Positions 27,101 through 35,417 of a stretch of DNA of 43,114 nt are shown here, piece by piece. This stretch comes from Desulfovibrio sp. (lineage in GTDB: Bacteria; Desulfobacterota; Desulfovibrionia; Desulfovibrionales; Desulfovibrionaceae): assembly GCA_031273845.1 (NCBI GenBank), contig JAISRC010000190.1, positions 1 to 43,114 of the forward strand, given 5' to 3'. Position numbers and translations under genes: made by a program. Numbering within the stretch: the stretch's first letter is position 1; each line of letters begins with the position of its first letter. The notes below the pieces were generated by a model, which searched no databases, had not been told where the DNA came from, and saw only the letters and a list, made by a program, of their open reading frames with translations.

Positions 27101-27781
27101 CGAGCGCACCGCCACCGGCACGTCTTCTTCCCCGGCCTCGACGCAGATTTCCGCGTAAGCCTTGCCCACCGCCTCGGACACGGCTCCCGGCAAGGGCACG
27201 GACAGAATGCCCGCCTGCACGAGCACGGCGCGGCGGCGGAGCTGGTCTATGCCTTCAGGCGAGGTGGCGAAACCTTCCACCACATTGTTGATGAAGGTCC
27301 GCAACTTGACATGCCCCTGTGAGCCGCCTTTAGCTTCGTTTTCAGCGCGGACCGTCCTGCCGAGGTTGCGTACGAACTTCTGTAAAAATTCCGGGTCACC
27401 GCTGATTTCCGGGTCTCCCCAGTCGATGCGCCTGTATTCTCTGTCCACAACGGCGCGGGTCAGGGGTGCGTTGACCCTGGTCTGGTCCAGCAGCAGATGG
27501 AAAGCCAAAGAAGACACCGCCCGGAACTGGGGCGCGCTTATGCCCTTGACCTCGCTGATGATGGCGGTGTTATAGTTTTTGCCGCCCACCAGGAGTTCGG
27601 CCGTTTCGCCTATGGCGACGATGTCCGCGCCGTTCAGGATGAGCTTTTCTTTGAGGATCCGTCCATTTCGCGGTACGCCCGCAGACTTCTCCCCCGTATC
27701 GCCGGAGGCGTTTTGTTCCGCCGCGCTTGCTGAAACGGCCTGCGCCGCATCGGATGATTTACCGGCCGAAGGCTTGACCAT
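24140..27781 (-). CDS. PEP synthase / pyruvate,water dikinase-related protein (1213 aa)
   Basis: AVRSSAAGEDSRKKAFAGLQDTYLN; ADVGGDTSHAAITSRELGIPAVIG; IGSNDMTQMILATDRDNA; IGFCGQGVSN. Confidence 0.88.
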   Translation of the reverse strand: MVKPSAGKSSDAAQAVSASAAEQNASGDTGEKSAGVPRNGRILKEKLILNGADIVAIGETAELLVGGKNYNTAIISEVKGISAPQFRAVSSLAFHLLLDQTRVNAPLTRAVVDREYRRIDWGDPEISGDPEFLQKFVRNLGRTVRAENEAKGGSQGHVKLRTFINNVVEGFATSPEGIDQLRRRAVLVQAGILSVPLPGAVSEAVGKAYAEICVEAGEEDVPVAVRSSAAGEDSRKKAFAGLQDTYLNVRGTEQVIRAYHWDCASAYNLRSMTYRREAVLDAVARAEESGDESIAEEAKKEWAIENTSLSVCIMRMINPVISGTAFAGDTATGCRGTDRNDLVSIDASYGLGEAVVGGMVTPDKYFVFTRDDGHEVVIRQMGCKNIKIVYDESGGTKKIAVPDFEVGRWALSMAHAENVAKGVRAISRAYGGIIMDSEFCIDSDDRLWFVQARPETRWNEEFELHPDIIFMRRKEVDPNAAAAAEILLEGNGASRGAGQGTVKFLRSALELNKIGKGDILAAERTDPDMVPGMRAASAILADVGGDTSHAAITSRELGIPAVIGIQRIEALRALDGMEVTVDGTRGAVYRGLLPLSMVGGEMDLSELPATETKVGLILADVGQAMFLSRLRRIEDFEVGLLRAEFMLGNIGVHPLALDAYDSGELDGIIQRHLKVLDENLTKILRRQLNAGMVFVNIRMRDYIGKITGLAGEIESLAEREGSGNEEEVLALRRRSRELERKLDEYLDAASRRLDILKSTADIERHIRLAMGFDDELALLSGNDPETVRRRGEIASQVSRMAEIAAVDPYVREVLDEIRTVREDVGHRTGMITQIEEVRHIPSIIGEIIRVHGYRSGREHYVQTLAQGLALFAMAFYGRDIIYRTTDFKSNEYRNLVGGLLFEQEEANPMLGWRGVSRNLHDWELEAFKMARGVYGGNNLQIMLPFVRTIEQARSMRRYLEQVHRMKSGQDGLKIVLMSEIPSNAVIAKQFLEEFDGFSIGSNDMTQMILATDRDNARLAHIYDEEDPAVVWAILVTIFSGQKYGKKIGFCGQGVSNSRILRGLVAIAGIVSASVVPDTYYRTKLDMAEVEAENIPTSELGKWLQARHYDALCAVMTEKGYGHILKKYNQAEDIKEWYEGELSRLQEHLRESMDTPKEKFYRGELENFRRTFHKPVIYAAWDWSELVLDALHQAGFADFYEQASALAAQRKKKW

Positions 27782-27908
27782 CGTGCTCTCCTTGGCTCTT
27801 GCGGATTACCGGCTTTATAGCATTTAGCATGTGAAATTGCCCTGACCGGCAATTTTTTTAAGCTTAAAACCGATTGTGTCCTGCGTCAATGCGCTCCGCC
27901 CCTGTATT

Positions 27909-28023
27909 CAGGGCAATCAAGTGAAGATGACAATATATTGAAATACCAAGATAAATTTTTAAGGTGCTTATTTAAAAAATCTTGTTATTTCAAGCTGTTA
28001 TCGTTATTCATTCGATTGCCCTG
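27909..28023. repeat. Long AT-rich imperfect inverted repeat between pyc and the PEP-synthase-like gene
   Basis: Outer arms CAGGGCAATCAAGTGAA / TTCATTCGATTGCCCTG; inner arms TTGAAATACCAAGAT / ATCTTGTTATTTCAA. Confidence 0.85.
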
Positions 28024-31000
28024 CCCCCGTATTCCCCATCGGGCTGCTGTTCGACGCCGCAGTAAGGACAGAAGGCGTATCCGATTGCGGCCAGAGCTTT
28101 GCCGCAGCCGGGATTTTTACAAAACAGGGGTACAGGCCCCAATTCCACAATAAGTTCGCCCTCGCGCACCGGAACCATTTTTTTGCTTTCCCGGTAATCG
28201 GCCGTTTTGAGTACGCGCAGCACCAGAGCGTCCCTGGGCGCAACTACGGCCTTTTCCTGTTTCATGATGGAAATATTGAATAATTCCTCACCTTTTTTCA
28301 CAATGTCTCCGGGATTGACATACATGATCCAAAGTTCGCCGTTGCCGGGCGCGCTCACATGAAATTCGTCGGCAGGGTCGGCCATGGTCACGGAGTGAAC
28401 GGCATCGGCGGCCGGCCGCTCCACCTGCACGTCACAGCTCATGATTTCAGAATCCAGCACATAGCGGACAACAGCGACCCCGTTGGAACCGGGACTCTGG
28501 ATGCGGATTATGTTCAGGTGATGCGGCTTGCCGTTTGAATCGTTGAAGTTCAGTTCTTCGCCGACTTCCAATCCTTCAAACCAGACATACAGAGGCAGGT
28601 TGTTCGGATCGCCGTATGCGTGCCTGAATTCGATGCACTTTACCGCATCGCCCGGATGGTTCAGATACATGAGAAATTCGTCGTCCGAGGGATCCCTTTG
28701 GATGACGGCTTTCAAAGCGGCCCGCTCGGCTTCGAGGTCGAGGTCGGGAAGAATGTCCAAAGGGGATTTTTCCGTGCGTTCGGCTACGGCCCTTTTCCAA
28801 TCCGGCCCGAAAGCGCTCCTGTACACCCAGTCCGGGGGAAAATCCAAGGGGAGCCTGCCGAATTTGCCGAGCAGCAGATCCCGGAAGGCATCGTTGCAGT
28901 CCTGATAAAGGGCGAGACGCGCCTCCTTCATCTCCGGTGACAGTGAATCCTCCGGATTCTTAATGACATTATCAAGTATTTCCAGAAGATATTCGACTTC
29001 GTGCTCGCCCCCGCGCCTGAAAGCGGCGCTGACGGCCAGAAAGGCTGTATTCCAGGTAATCTGCGAACCGGGGGTCACATCGTGGTAGCGCACGATCTGC
29101 CGCACTCCGGCCAGAAAACGCAGCATATACGGAAGCAGACGGATATAGCCCTGTTTCAGAGCGCCTTCCTGGGAGGAGGAGGTTGCGCCTCCCGGCATGC
29201 CGTGCAACACGGCGTCATAATCCACGCCCTGGAAGTACGGCGCGGTATAGCGGTCGTAATACGGCATGATCTGCTTGAGCACGAAGCCGGCATCGCGGAT
29301 CATGCGCTTGTTCAGGGCGCACTTCAGGTCCAGTTCATCCTCAAGGTAAGCGGCAGTGGAGAGGACTTCGCCCTGCCCGTACCAACGCATGCCCGCGCCC
29401 AGAGACACGTCCAGAATATGCGCCCCTGCGGCGGCAGCCGCGCCGACGGCGGGCACAAAGAGGCCGTCGGTATAGTGGCGGTGGTAATGCAGCACCAGCC
29501 CCGGCCATTTGCGGCTCAGGGCCTGCACCAGATCTCGCATCATGCGCGGCGGGCAGTTCCCGGCCATGTCCTTGAGGCCGAGCACTATCCTGCGGGAGGC
29601 GTCCTTCTGCCCGATGCCCATGATCTTCGCGGCCTGACGCAGCATTTCCCCGGCCGTGCCGAGGTAGTGCTCAATGCTGAAACCGCGCCCGGGGGTCAGG
29701 GCGACAGCCGGCTCAAAAAGGGCCCGTCCGTCGTTCAGCACGACTTCTGCAAAAGGTTTCATATTTTCGACATGATTGAGAAAGTCGAAACAGCGTATGA
29801 CGTGATATTCCTCGCAGAGTTTTTCCGCCATGAGGCGCATGAGATTTTTGGGCTGCGGCTTGTAGCCGAGCACGTTGGTGGAACGGACGAGGATCTGCTT
29901 CATGGTTTTGGGCGCAACGCGGTTCAGCTCTCGCGCTTCGTAAAAGGGCGGAGTCATGTTGGTCATCATGTTCATGTGAAAATGTGCGCCGCCCCCCGTT
30001 TCCAGGGAGAAAAAGCCGCAGTTGTCCAGATAGGGGGCTATAAGTCTGTCCTCGGCAAGGCGAAAACGATTGCCGCTGTTTGACTGCGTCGTATCCCGGC
30101 AGGTCGTGTCGCAAAAATGGACGAGTGAAGAGTCGCGGATATAGTCGAGCAAAGCCTTGCGGTCGTTGCGCGGATAAGGGGAAGGCCTGCGGAGCACGGA
30201 AGGCGGGATTTCCGGTATGGCAGCTTCGTGCCGGGGCAGACGAGGTGTTTCCCGCGTGCGGTATTTGCCGAGCCGGACAAAGGCGTTGAAGCCGCGCGCG
30301 GAAATGTCCGCGATCAGGCGGGCGTTGCGTTCGCATTCCGGATCAAGGTCCGTGTAATCCATCAGTTCAGGGGTTTCGGCAATGAAACGCGTATCGCAGC
30401 TGCCCCGGCGAAACCTGGGATGGGCGATAATCTGGCGGAAAAAAGGGATGGTGGTCTTGAGACCGCCCACAGTGTATTCATCAAGGGCCCTTTCCGTAAT
30501 GCCCAGTACCTTGTTCCAATCCTGTCCGTAGCCGATGAGCAGAGCGCCCGCGGAGTCGTAGTTGGAAGGAAATTCATAGCCGGCGCTCAGATTGGAATCC
30601 AGGCGCACCCCCGGACCGCCGGGCGAAACGTAGCGGGTTATCAGCCCGGAATTGGGGGCGAAATTTTTTTGCGGATCTTCACAGTTGATGCGCACCTGCA
30701 TGGCCGTGTACATGGGGCGCAGGTGCGCCTCGGAAAAGCGCAGCCTGCTGCCGAAAGCGACGGCTATCTGTTCCTCGACAAGATCAATGCCGTAGCGGCA
30801 TTCGGTAATGCCGTGCTCCACCTGGAGGCGGGTATTGACCTCTATCAGGTAGGGAGAACCTTCTTCGGTGACCAGAAATTCCACCGTACACAGGGAATAA
30901 TAACCCACCTTGCGGACCAGGACGCGGGCGTAATCCTTGAGTTGTTCGCGCAGTTCGTTGCTGAAGGCCGGCCAGGGAGAGGGCGTGATCTCTATGAGCT

Positions 31001-31742
31001 TCTGATTGTTGCGTTGCAGACTGCAATCGCGTTCGTCAAAGACGAAGATGTTGCCGTGGACATCGGCAATGACCTGGATTTCTATGTGGCGCACGCCGGT
31101 GAGAAATTTTTCCACAAAAACGCGGGGATTGCCGAAGGAGGCCTGGGCCATGGCCGAGGCCTTGATGAAAGCGTCTTCCAAATCGTTTTCGTTGTAAACC
31201 TCAAAGATACCCCTGCCGCCGCCGCCGCCTTCGGCTTTGAGCAGGATGGGGAATCCTGTTTTTTCGGCGACCTCGCGGGCCTGGGGCACGTCCACCGCGC
31301 CGTTCGACCCCGGTACCACCGGGATGCCCAGTTCCTGAGCCAGACGGCGAACCTGCACCTTGTTGCCGAGCAATTCCATGGATTCGGCCGTGGAGCCGAT
31401 GAACACCAGACCGGCCTGCGTGCAGACGCGGGGGAAATTTTCGTCTTCCGAGGCAAAGCCCCAGCCGGGGTGGACGGCCACGATGCCCCGCTGCCGGGCA
31501 AGGTCCACGATGCGCTCGATATCAAGGTAAGCGCGCGGGTCCGGGCCGAGCAGCAGCAGCTCGCGGGCGGAGGACGCTGCCGGGGCCGTTTTGTCTATGT
31601 CCGTGGCGCTCATCACGGCTACTGCGTCAAAGCGCTCGCGTATGGACCGGCATATCCGTCTTGCGGAAATCCCCCGGTTGGCCACCAGGATGGCCTTGCC
31701 CTTGAGTTCCTTGACCACCGCGTCAAAGGTCGTGAGCCTCAT
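28008..31742 (-). CDS. pyc: Pyruvate carboxylase with C-terminal Cys-rich (zinc-ribbon-like) tail
   Basis: Biotin carboxylase (AILVANRGISARRICRSIRERFDAVAVMSATD..., KAEGGGGGRGIF), carboxyltransferase (FCDTTCRDTTQSN), biotinyl-like NISIMKQEKAVVAPRDALVLRVL, then CKNPGCGKALAAIGYAFCPYCG. Confidence 0.93.
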   Translation of the reverse strand: MRLTTFDAVVKELKGKAILVANRGISARRICRSIRERFDAVAVMSATDIDKTAPAASSARELLLLGPDPRAYLDIERIVDLARQRGIVAVHPGWGFASEDENFPRVCTQAGLVFIGSTAESMELLGNKVQVRRLAQELGIPVVPGSNGAVDVPQAREVAEKTGFPILLKAEGGGGGRGIFEVYNENDLEDAFIKASAMAQASFGNPRVFVEKFLTGVRHIEIQVIADVHGNIFVFDERDCSLQRNNQKLIEITPSPWPAFSNELREQLKDYARVLVRKVGYYSLCTVEFLVTEEGSPYLIEVNTRLQVEHGITECRYGIDLVEEQIAVAFGSRLRFSEAHLRPMYTAMQVRINCEDPQKNFAPNSGLITRYVSPGGPGVRLDSNLSAGYEFPSNYDSAGALLIGYGQDWNKVLGITERALDEYTVGGLKTTIPFFRQIIAHPRFRRGSCDTRFIAETPELMDYTDLDPECERNARLIADISARGFNAFVRLGKYRTRETPRLPRHEAAIPEIPPSVLRRPSPYPRNDRKALLDYIRDSSLVHFCDTTCRDTTQSNSGNRFRLAEDRLIAPYLDNCGFFSLETGGGAHFHMNMMTNMTPPFYEARELNRVAPKTMKQILVRSTNVLGYKPQPKNLMRLMAEKLCEEYHVIRCFDFLNHVENMKPFAEVVLNDGRALFEPAVALTPGRGFSIEHYLGTAGEMLRQAAKIMGIGQKDASRRIVLGLKDMAGNCPPRMMRDLVQALSRKWPGLVLHYHRHYTDGLFVPAVGAAAAAGAHILDVSLGAGMRWYGQGEVLSTAAYLEDELDLKCALNKRMIRDAGFVLKQIMPYYDRYTAPYFQGVDYDAVLHGMPGGATSSSQEGALKQGYIRLLPYMLRFLAGVRQIVRYHDVTPGSQITWNTAFLAVSAAFRRGGEHEVEYLLEILDNVIKNPEDSLSPEMKEARLALYQDCNDAFRDLLLGKFGRLPLDFPPDWVYRSAFGPDWKRAVAERTEKSPLDILPDLDLEAERAALKAVIQRDPSDDEFLMYLNHPGDAVKCIEFRHAYGDPNNLPLYVWFEGLEVGEELNFNDSNGKPHHLNIIRIQSPGSNGVAVVRYVLDSEIMSCDVQVERPAADAVHSVTMADPADEFHVSAPGNGELWIMYVNPGDIVKKGEELFNISIMKQEKAVVAPRDALVLRVLKTADYRESKKMVPVREGELIVELGPVPLFCKNPGCGKALAAIGYAFCPYCGVEQQPDGEYGGRAIE

Positions 31743-31849
31743 AACAATTGTTCTCCCGCGGCTGATTCCGCAAGCGCTTATTTTGTTTGTTTCGATCCGC
31801 AAGCCGGGATCCGCCGCGCCTCTTATTCGATTCATTCCGGGCGTTGAGC

Positions 31850-31972
31850 GGATCAACTCTGAAAAAATGTATCTGCTCCGCAGGGCTTTGCCGGCAAACG
31901 CATGCCGCAGGATTGGAGCAGGCGGGCTTTACCCGCCGTAAGCGACGATCTCCGGCGTTAAGATGCTCTACA
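31850..31972. repeat. Mosaic palindromic repeat (family P)
   Basis: GAGCGGATCAACTCTGAAAAAATGTATCTGCTCCGCAGGGCTTTGCC...GGATTGGAGCAGGCGGGCTTTACCCGCCGTAAGCGACGATCTCCGGCGTTAAGATGCTCTA. Confidence 0.75.
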
Positions 31973-33008
31973 GAAACGGCAAAGATAAACTGCCTGTAAA
32001 AATTTCCTGTATGCTTCCGTTATCCGGACGCAAAAGCAGTCCTCCGCCCGGTCCGCAACCCAAGATGCGCCCCGCCACCGGCGCGTGTCCGCCGTCCTCC
32101 ATCGTCGCTTTGCGCCCCGTCCAGGCAAGCAGATGCGCAGATTCGCCGACAAGTTCAGGCAGTGTCCTTTTCCCGGCTCCGGCGCCGCAGGCCACGATAA
32201 TGCCGCTTAAAAGAATACGCCACAAATAAAAAGGGGCAACGGCGCTCCCGGCACTTCCGGGCGCATCCGGATACGGGAGCACGGCGGCCGGCAGGGCGCG
32301 GCCCCCGCGCAGCAGTTCCTCTTTCGGCGCCTCCGCCGTATTGACGCCCAAGCCCGCGATGACAATCCCGTCCCTTTCCTCCACAAGCATCCCGCCCGCC
32401 TTGGCGCGCTGATCCACAAGCAGATCATTCGGCCACTTCAGAGAAAGGGGGAAACCCATCTTCCGGAAAACCCCACATACAAGCAGGCCGAGAGCGATCG
32501 CCGCGGCATCGCCCCTGAACAGCCCGTCCGCAGGCAGGCGGAAACATACATGAAGATTGCCGCGCGGGGAATGCCAAGCGCGCCTGAACTGCCCGTAGCC
32601 CGTTTCCTGGCGGGAGACAAGCACGCTTCCCCACACCGGAAGCAGACCTTCGCGGGAAAGCCGCCAGGCAGGATGAAAAGCTGAAGAGCAGCTTCCGGCA
32701 AGAAAACACGCCTCAGGCATATCCGCACCTTGCGGGCGATCCGCCCCTCGCACAGACCCGCGGGAGAAAAAAATCAAGGCGGCGCGGTCTTCGAGGCCAA
32801 GCCCGTCACATTCTCTCCTCAGCAAGGCACAGCCGGCATACTCAGGATTGTGTAAAAGCGGCGAAGCCGTATCCTGCCTGACGGACGGGGGCACAAAACC
32901 CGCGCCGAACAGGGCCTGCATGTCGTCCTCGTCCATGGGCCGGGCAAGGGGCAGCAAAGCCTCGTCCGGGGTTGCCGGGATCTTTCCGTCAGCCGGCATT
33001 TGCTTCAT
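31968..33008 (-). CDS. birA: Biotin--[acetyl-CoA-carboxylase] ligase (BirA-like, no N-terminal HTH apparent)
   Basis: GSVLVSRQETGYGQFRRAWHSPRGNLHVCFRLP..., LSLKWPNDLLVDQRAKAGGMLVEERDGIVIAGLGVNTAEAP. Confidence 0.88.
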   Translation of the reverse strand: MKQMPADGKIPATPDEALLPLARPMDEDDMQALFGAGFVPPSVRQDTASPLLHNPEYAGCALLRRECDGLGLEDRAALIFFSRGSVRGADRPQGADMPEACFLAGSCSSAFHPAWRLSREGLLPVWGSVLVSRQETGYGQFRRAWHSPRGNLHVCFRLPADGLFRGDAAAIALGLLVCGVFRKMGFPLSLKWPNDLLVDQRAKAGGMLVEERDGIVIAGLGVNTAEAPKEELLRGGRALPAAVLPYPDAPGSAGSAVAPFYLWRILLSGIIVACGAGAGKRTLPELVGESAHLLAWTGRKATMEDGGHAPVAGRILGCGPGGGLLLRPDNGSIQEIFTGSLSLPFL

Positions 33009-33160
33009 CCGGATTTGTTTTCATCATAATTTCCCTGTTTTAATACATAGTTATCACCGTATAGTCCAGCACCCTCAAGGAAAGAAAAGGGGGGCGGCAA
33101 AAAACGTCAAAAAAACGTCGGTTTGCGCCGGCATAGGCCTGGAAACAGGCACTTCACATT

Positions 33161-33177
33161 TGGCATGCCGGTTGCAT
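33161..33177 (+). promoter_or_regulatory. Sigma-54-type -24/-12 promoter
   Basis: TGGCAT-GCCGG-TTGCAT against TGGCAC-N5-TTGCW, one mismatch. About 100 bp upstream of the GGDEF gene, same strand. Confidence 0.65.
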
Positions 33178-33278
33178 AGCGGATGTACAGACAACGAAGC
33201 GACAATTATTCCAGACCGAAAGACGACAGGCCTCCGGGCATTGTGTGAACAGGGTACTCCATACAAAGGACATTGAAC

Positions 33279-34760
33279 ATGTTACAGCGCAAAATACACA
33301 TACGCAGTTGGGGCATAGGACTTTCAGACGGACAGGCGAAACTTCTGCGCCGCGTTCTGGGCGAAGGGCGGGAGCTAATCCTCTATCCCGATGTGCCGAG
33401 TTCCGCCTGCGGGGAAGAAAAAGCCCCGGCCCCCTATGTGGTCTGGATATCCGCGGCCTGCTGCCGGGACCTGAGCCGTTTGCCGGAATCCCTGTCTTCC
33501 TGCGGCGAACCTGCCGAGATTGTCATGCTTCTTGATGCCGGCTACAGCCTGGAAGATTTTGACCGGGCCTGCGATTACGGCATCAAGGAAGTGTTGCGTC
33601 TGCCGCGGGATACGGGACGTGTTCCCGAAATTATGCTCAGGGCCGTCGAAAGCCGTGCTGCCCGTCAGGCCTCCGCCCGCCTTACCAGGGAACTGTTGTT
33701 TGAACGTGATGCGTTGCTGCGTAAAAACGCTTCCCTCGGTTTTCTGGCGGATTTTCTTGCTGCGGTCGGCCGCAGTCTGAATGCGGACGAGCTGCTGAAG
33801 AGCGCCTTTGACAATCTCGGGAAGCTGTTGCCCTTGCGTTCCATGCATGCGGCGCTGGCCGTGCCGGATACGGGCGGGGAAAAAATACTTTCCCTGCGTA
33901 TCGGCCTTGAGGAAAATTCCCCGGACTTCGCCCTTTGCGGCGACCTTCTTCTGGATCAGGCAAGGGCTGTGCTGGGCGGAGACTGCCGCCGGGGTGATAT
34001 CCGCGCCCTGTCTCTGTGCGGACGTGAAACGCCGGACAGGGTTCCGGAATCTACCGCTCCGCTCTGCCTCCCCCTGGTCAGCGACGACAAATGCTTCGGC
34101 TGCCTCATGCTGCTCACGGACCCGGAGCTGGTTCTGAACCGCGATCAGGCCTCGGCCCTGGATTTCGCCATACGGCATCTTGCCTTGAGCCTGAAGAACG
34201 CCGAGCAGTTCAGCGCCATGCGCATGCACGCGGAATACGACTCCCTGACCGGCATACACAACCGCAGACATTTTGAAGAACTCCTCAATGATGAAATGCA
34301 GCGCCTTTCCCGTCACGGCCGTCCTCTGTCCTTACTCATGGCGGATGTGGATCATTTCAAGCGGGTCAACGATACTTGGGGACACAGGACAGGCGACGCC
34401 GTGCTCCGGGAAATAGCCTTCCTGCTCGCTGACGGCATACGCACCACCGACTTTTGCGCGCGCTACGGCGGCGAAGAATTCGTGATCCTGCTCCCGTACA
34501 CGAGCACCAGCGAAGCCGCGGCTCTGGCCGAACGCATACGCAGGAGAATCGCCGCCCACGTTTTTACGGCCGAGGGCGGCGAACCACTGCATCTTACGGT
34601 GAGTTTCGGGGTATCCGGTATCGGACCCGAAGAGGACCCGTCCAAAGAACGGCTTCTGCACGATGCGGATACCGCACTGTATAGCGCCAAGGAACAAGGC
34701 AGAAACCGTACCATTCGTGCCCGGACCGTTTTCCGGACTACGGCCCGCAAGGCGGGATAA
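33279..34760 (+). CDS. Diguanylate cyclase (GGDEF) with N-terminal sensory region
   Basis: YDSLTGIHNRRHFEELL..., LMADVDHFKRVNDTWGHRTGDAVLREIA, RTTDFCARYGGEEFVILLP (active GGEEF plus RxxD inhibitory-site motif). ATG 33279 preceded by AAAGGA. Confidence 0.95.
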   Translation: MLQRKIHIRSWGIGLSDGQAKLLRRVLGEGRELILYPDVPSSACGEEKAPAPYVVWISAACCRDLSRLPESLSSCGEPAEIVMLLDAGYSLEDFDRACDYGIKEVLRLPRDTGRVPEIMLRAVESRAARQASARLTRELLFERDALLRKNASLGFLADFLAAVGRSLNADELLKSAFDNLGKLLPLRSMHAALAVPDTGGEKILSLRIGLEENSPDFALCGDLLLDQARAVLGGDCRRGDIRALSLCGRETPDRVPESTAPLCLPLVSDDKCFGCLMLLTDPELVLNRDQASALDFAIRHLALSLKNAEQFSAMRMHAEYDSLTGIHNRRHFEELLNDEMQRLSRHGRPLSLLMADVDHFKRVNDTWGHRTGDAVLREIAFLLADGIRTTDFCARYGGEEFVILLPYTSTSEAAALAERIRRRIAAHVFTAEGGEPLHLTVSFGVSGIGPEEDPSKERLLHDADTALYSAKEQGRNRTIRARTVFRTTARKAG

Positions 34761-34768
34761 GCTCCCCC

Positions 34769-35257
34769 TCAGCCCGGCTGCCGTTTCATGAATATGCTTG
34801 TCCCCTTGTAGCTCATCATCACTTCGTTCTTCTGATTGAGGGTTTCGACAAAGATCTTCACACTGCCCCGGTCTTTTTTGGATGAAGAAGGCACGACGTC
34901 AAGTATCGTCAGCCGGACACGCAACGTGTCGCCGGGACGCAGGGGTTTGAGCCAGCGGACTTCGTCCATGCCGGGAGAACCGAAAGATGTCTTGCCCGCT
35001 ATGACGTTCCTGACGACCAGCGCGAAGGTCAGGCTTATGGTATGCGCGCCGCTGGCGATCAGTCCGCGAAAGACGCTGTCCATTGCCGCTTCAGGGTCCG
35101 TATGAAAATACTGGGGATCGTATTGTTCGGCAAAGGCAATGATCTCTTTTTCGGTCACGCCGACCGTTTCACTGAACTCGAATACCGTACCGGGTTTGAA
35201 ATTTTCAAAATATCTTTCTTCGTACGGAATGGGGGGAAGGGAAAAAGCTTCGGCCAC
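34769..35257 (-). CDS. MaoC-like dehydratase / hotdog protein
   Basis: YFENFKPGTVFEFSETVGVTEKEIIAFAEQYDPQYFHTDPEAAMDSVFRGLIASGAHTISLTFALVVRN... Confidence 0.88.
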   Translation of the reverse strand: MAEAFSLPPIPYEERYFENFKPGTVFEFSETVGVTEKEIIAFAEQYDPQYFHTDPEAAMDSVFRGLIASGAHTISLTFALVVRNVIAGKTSFGSPGMDEVRWLKPLRPGDTLRVRLTILDVVPSSSKKDRGSVKIFVETLNQKNEVMMSYKGTSIFMKRQPG

Positions 35258-35285
35258 TTGTCGCTCCTTTATGATGGTTTGCTTT

Positions 35286-35417
35286 TAGAGCATTTCAAAG
35301 TTGAAAATGCTCAGGCGGCGTATGCGCGGAGCGCCGCCGTCCGCCCCGCAGGCGTAGGCGAAACCGTGTTTCGCCGTTAAGCGCCGGAGGAGGCGTTTCA
35401 AAATCAAATTGCCTTAA
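35286..35417. repeat. Mosaic palindromic repeat (family P)
   Basis: TAGAGCATTTCAAAGTTGAAAATGCTC...GCGAAACCGTGTTTCGCCGTTAAGCGCCGGAGGAGGCGTTTCAAAATCAAATTGCCTTAAG; overlaps the serine acetyltransferase stop. Confidence 0.75.

Noticed and set aside
30228-31847. 539-aa plus-strand ORF opposite pyc
   Set aside because: Shadow ORF of the biotin carboxylase region.
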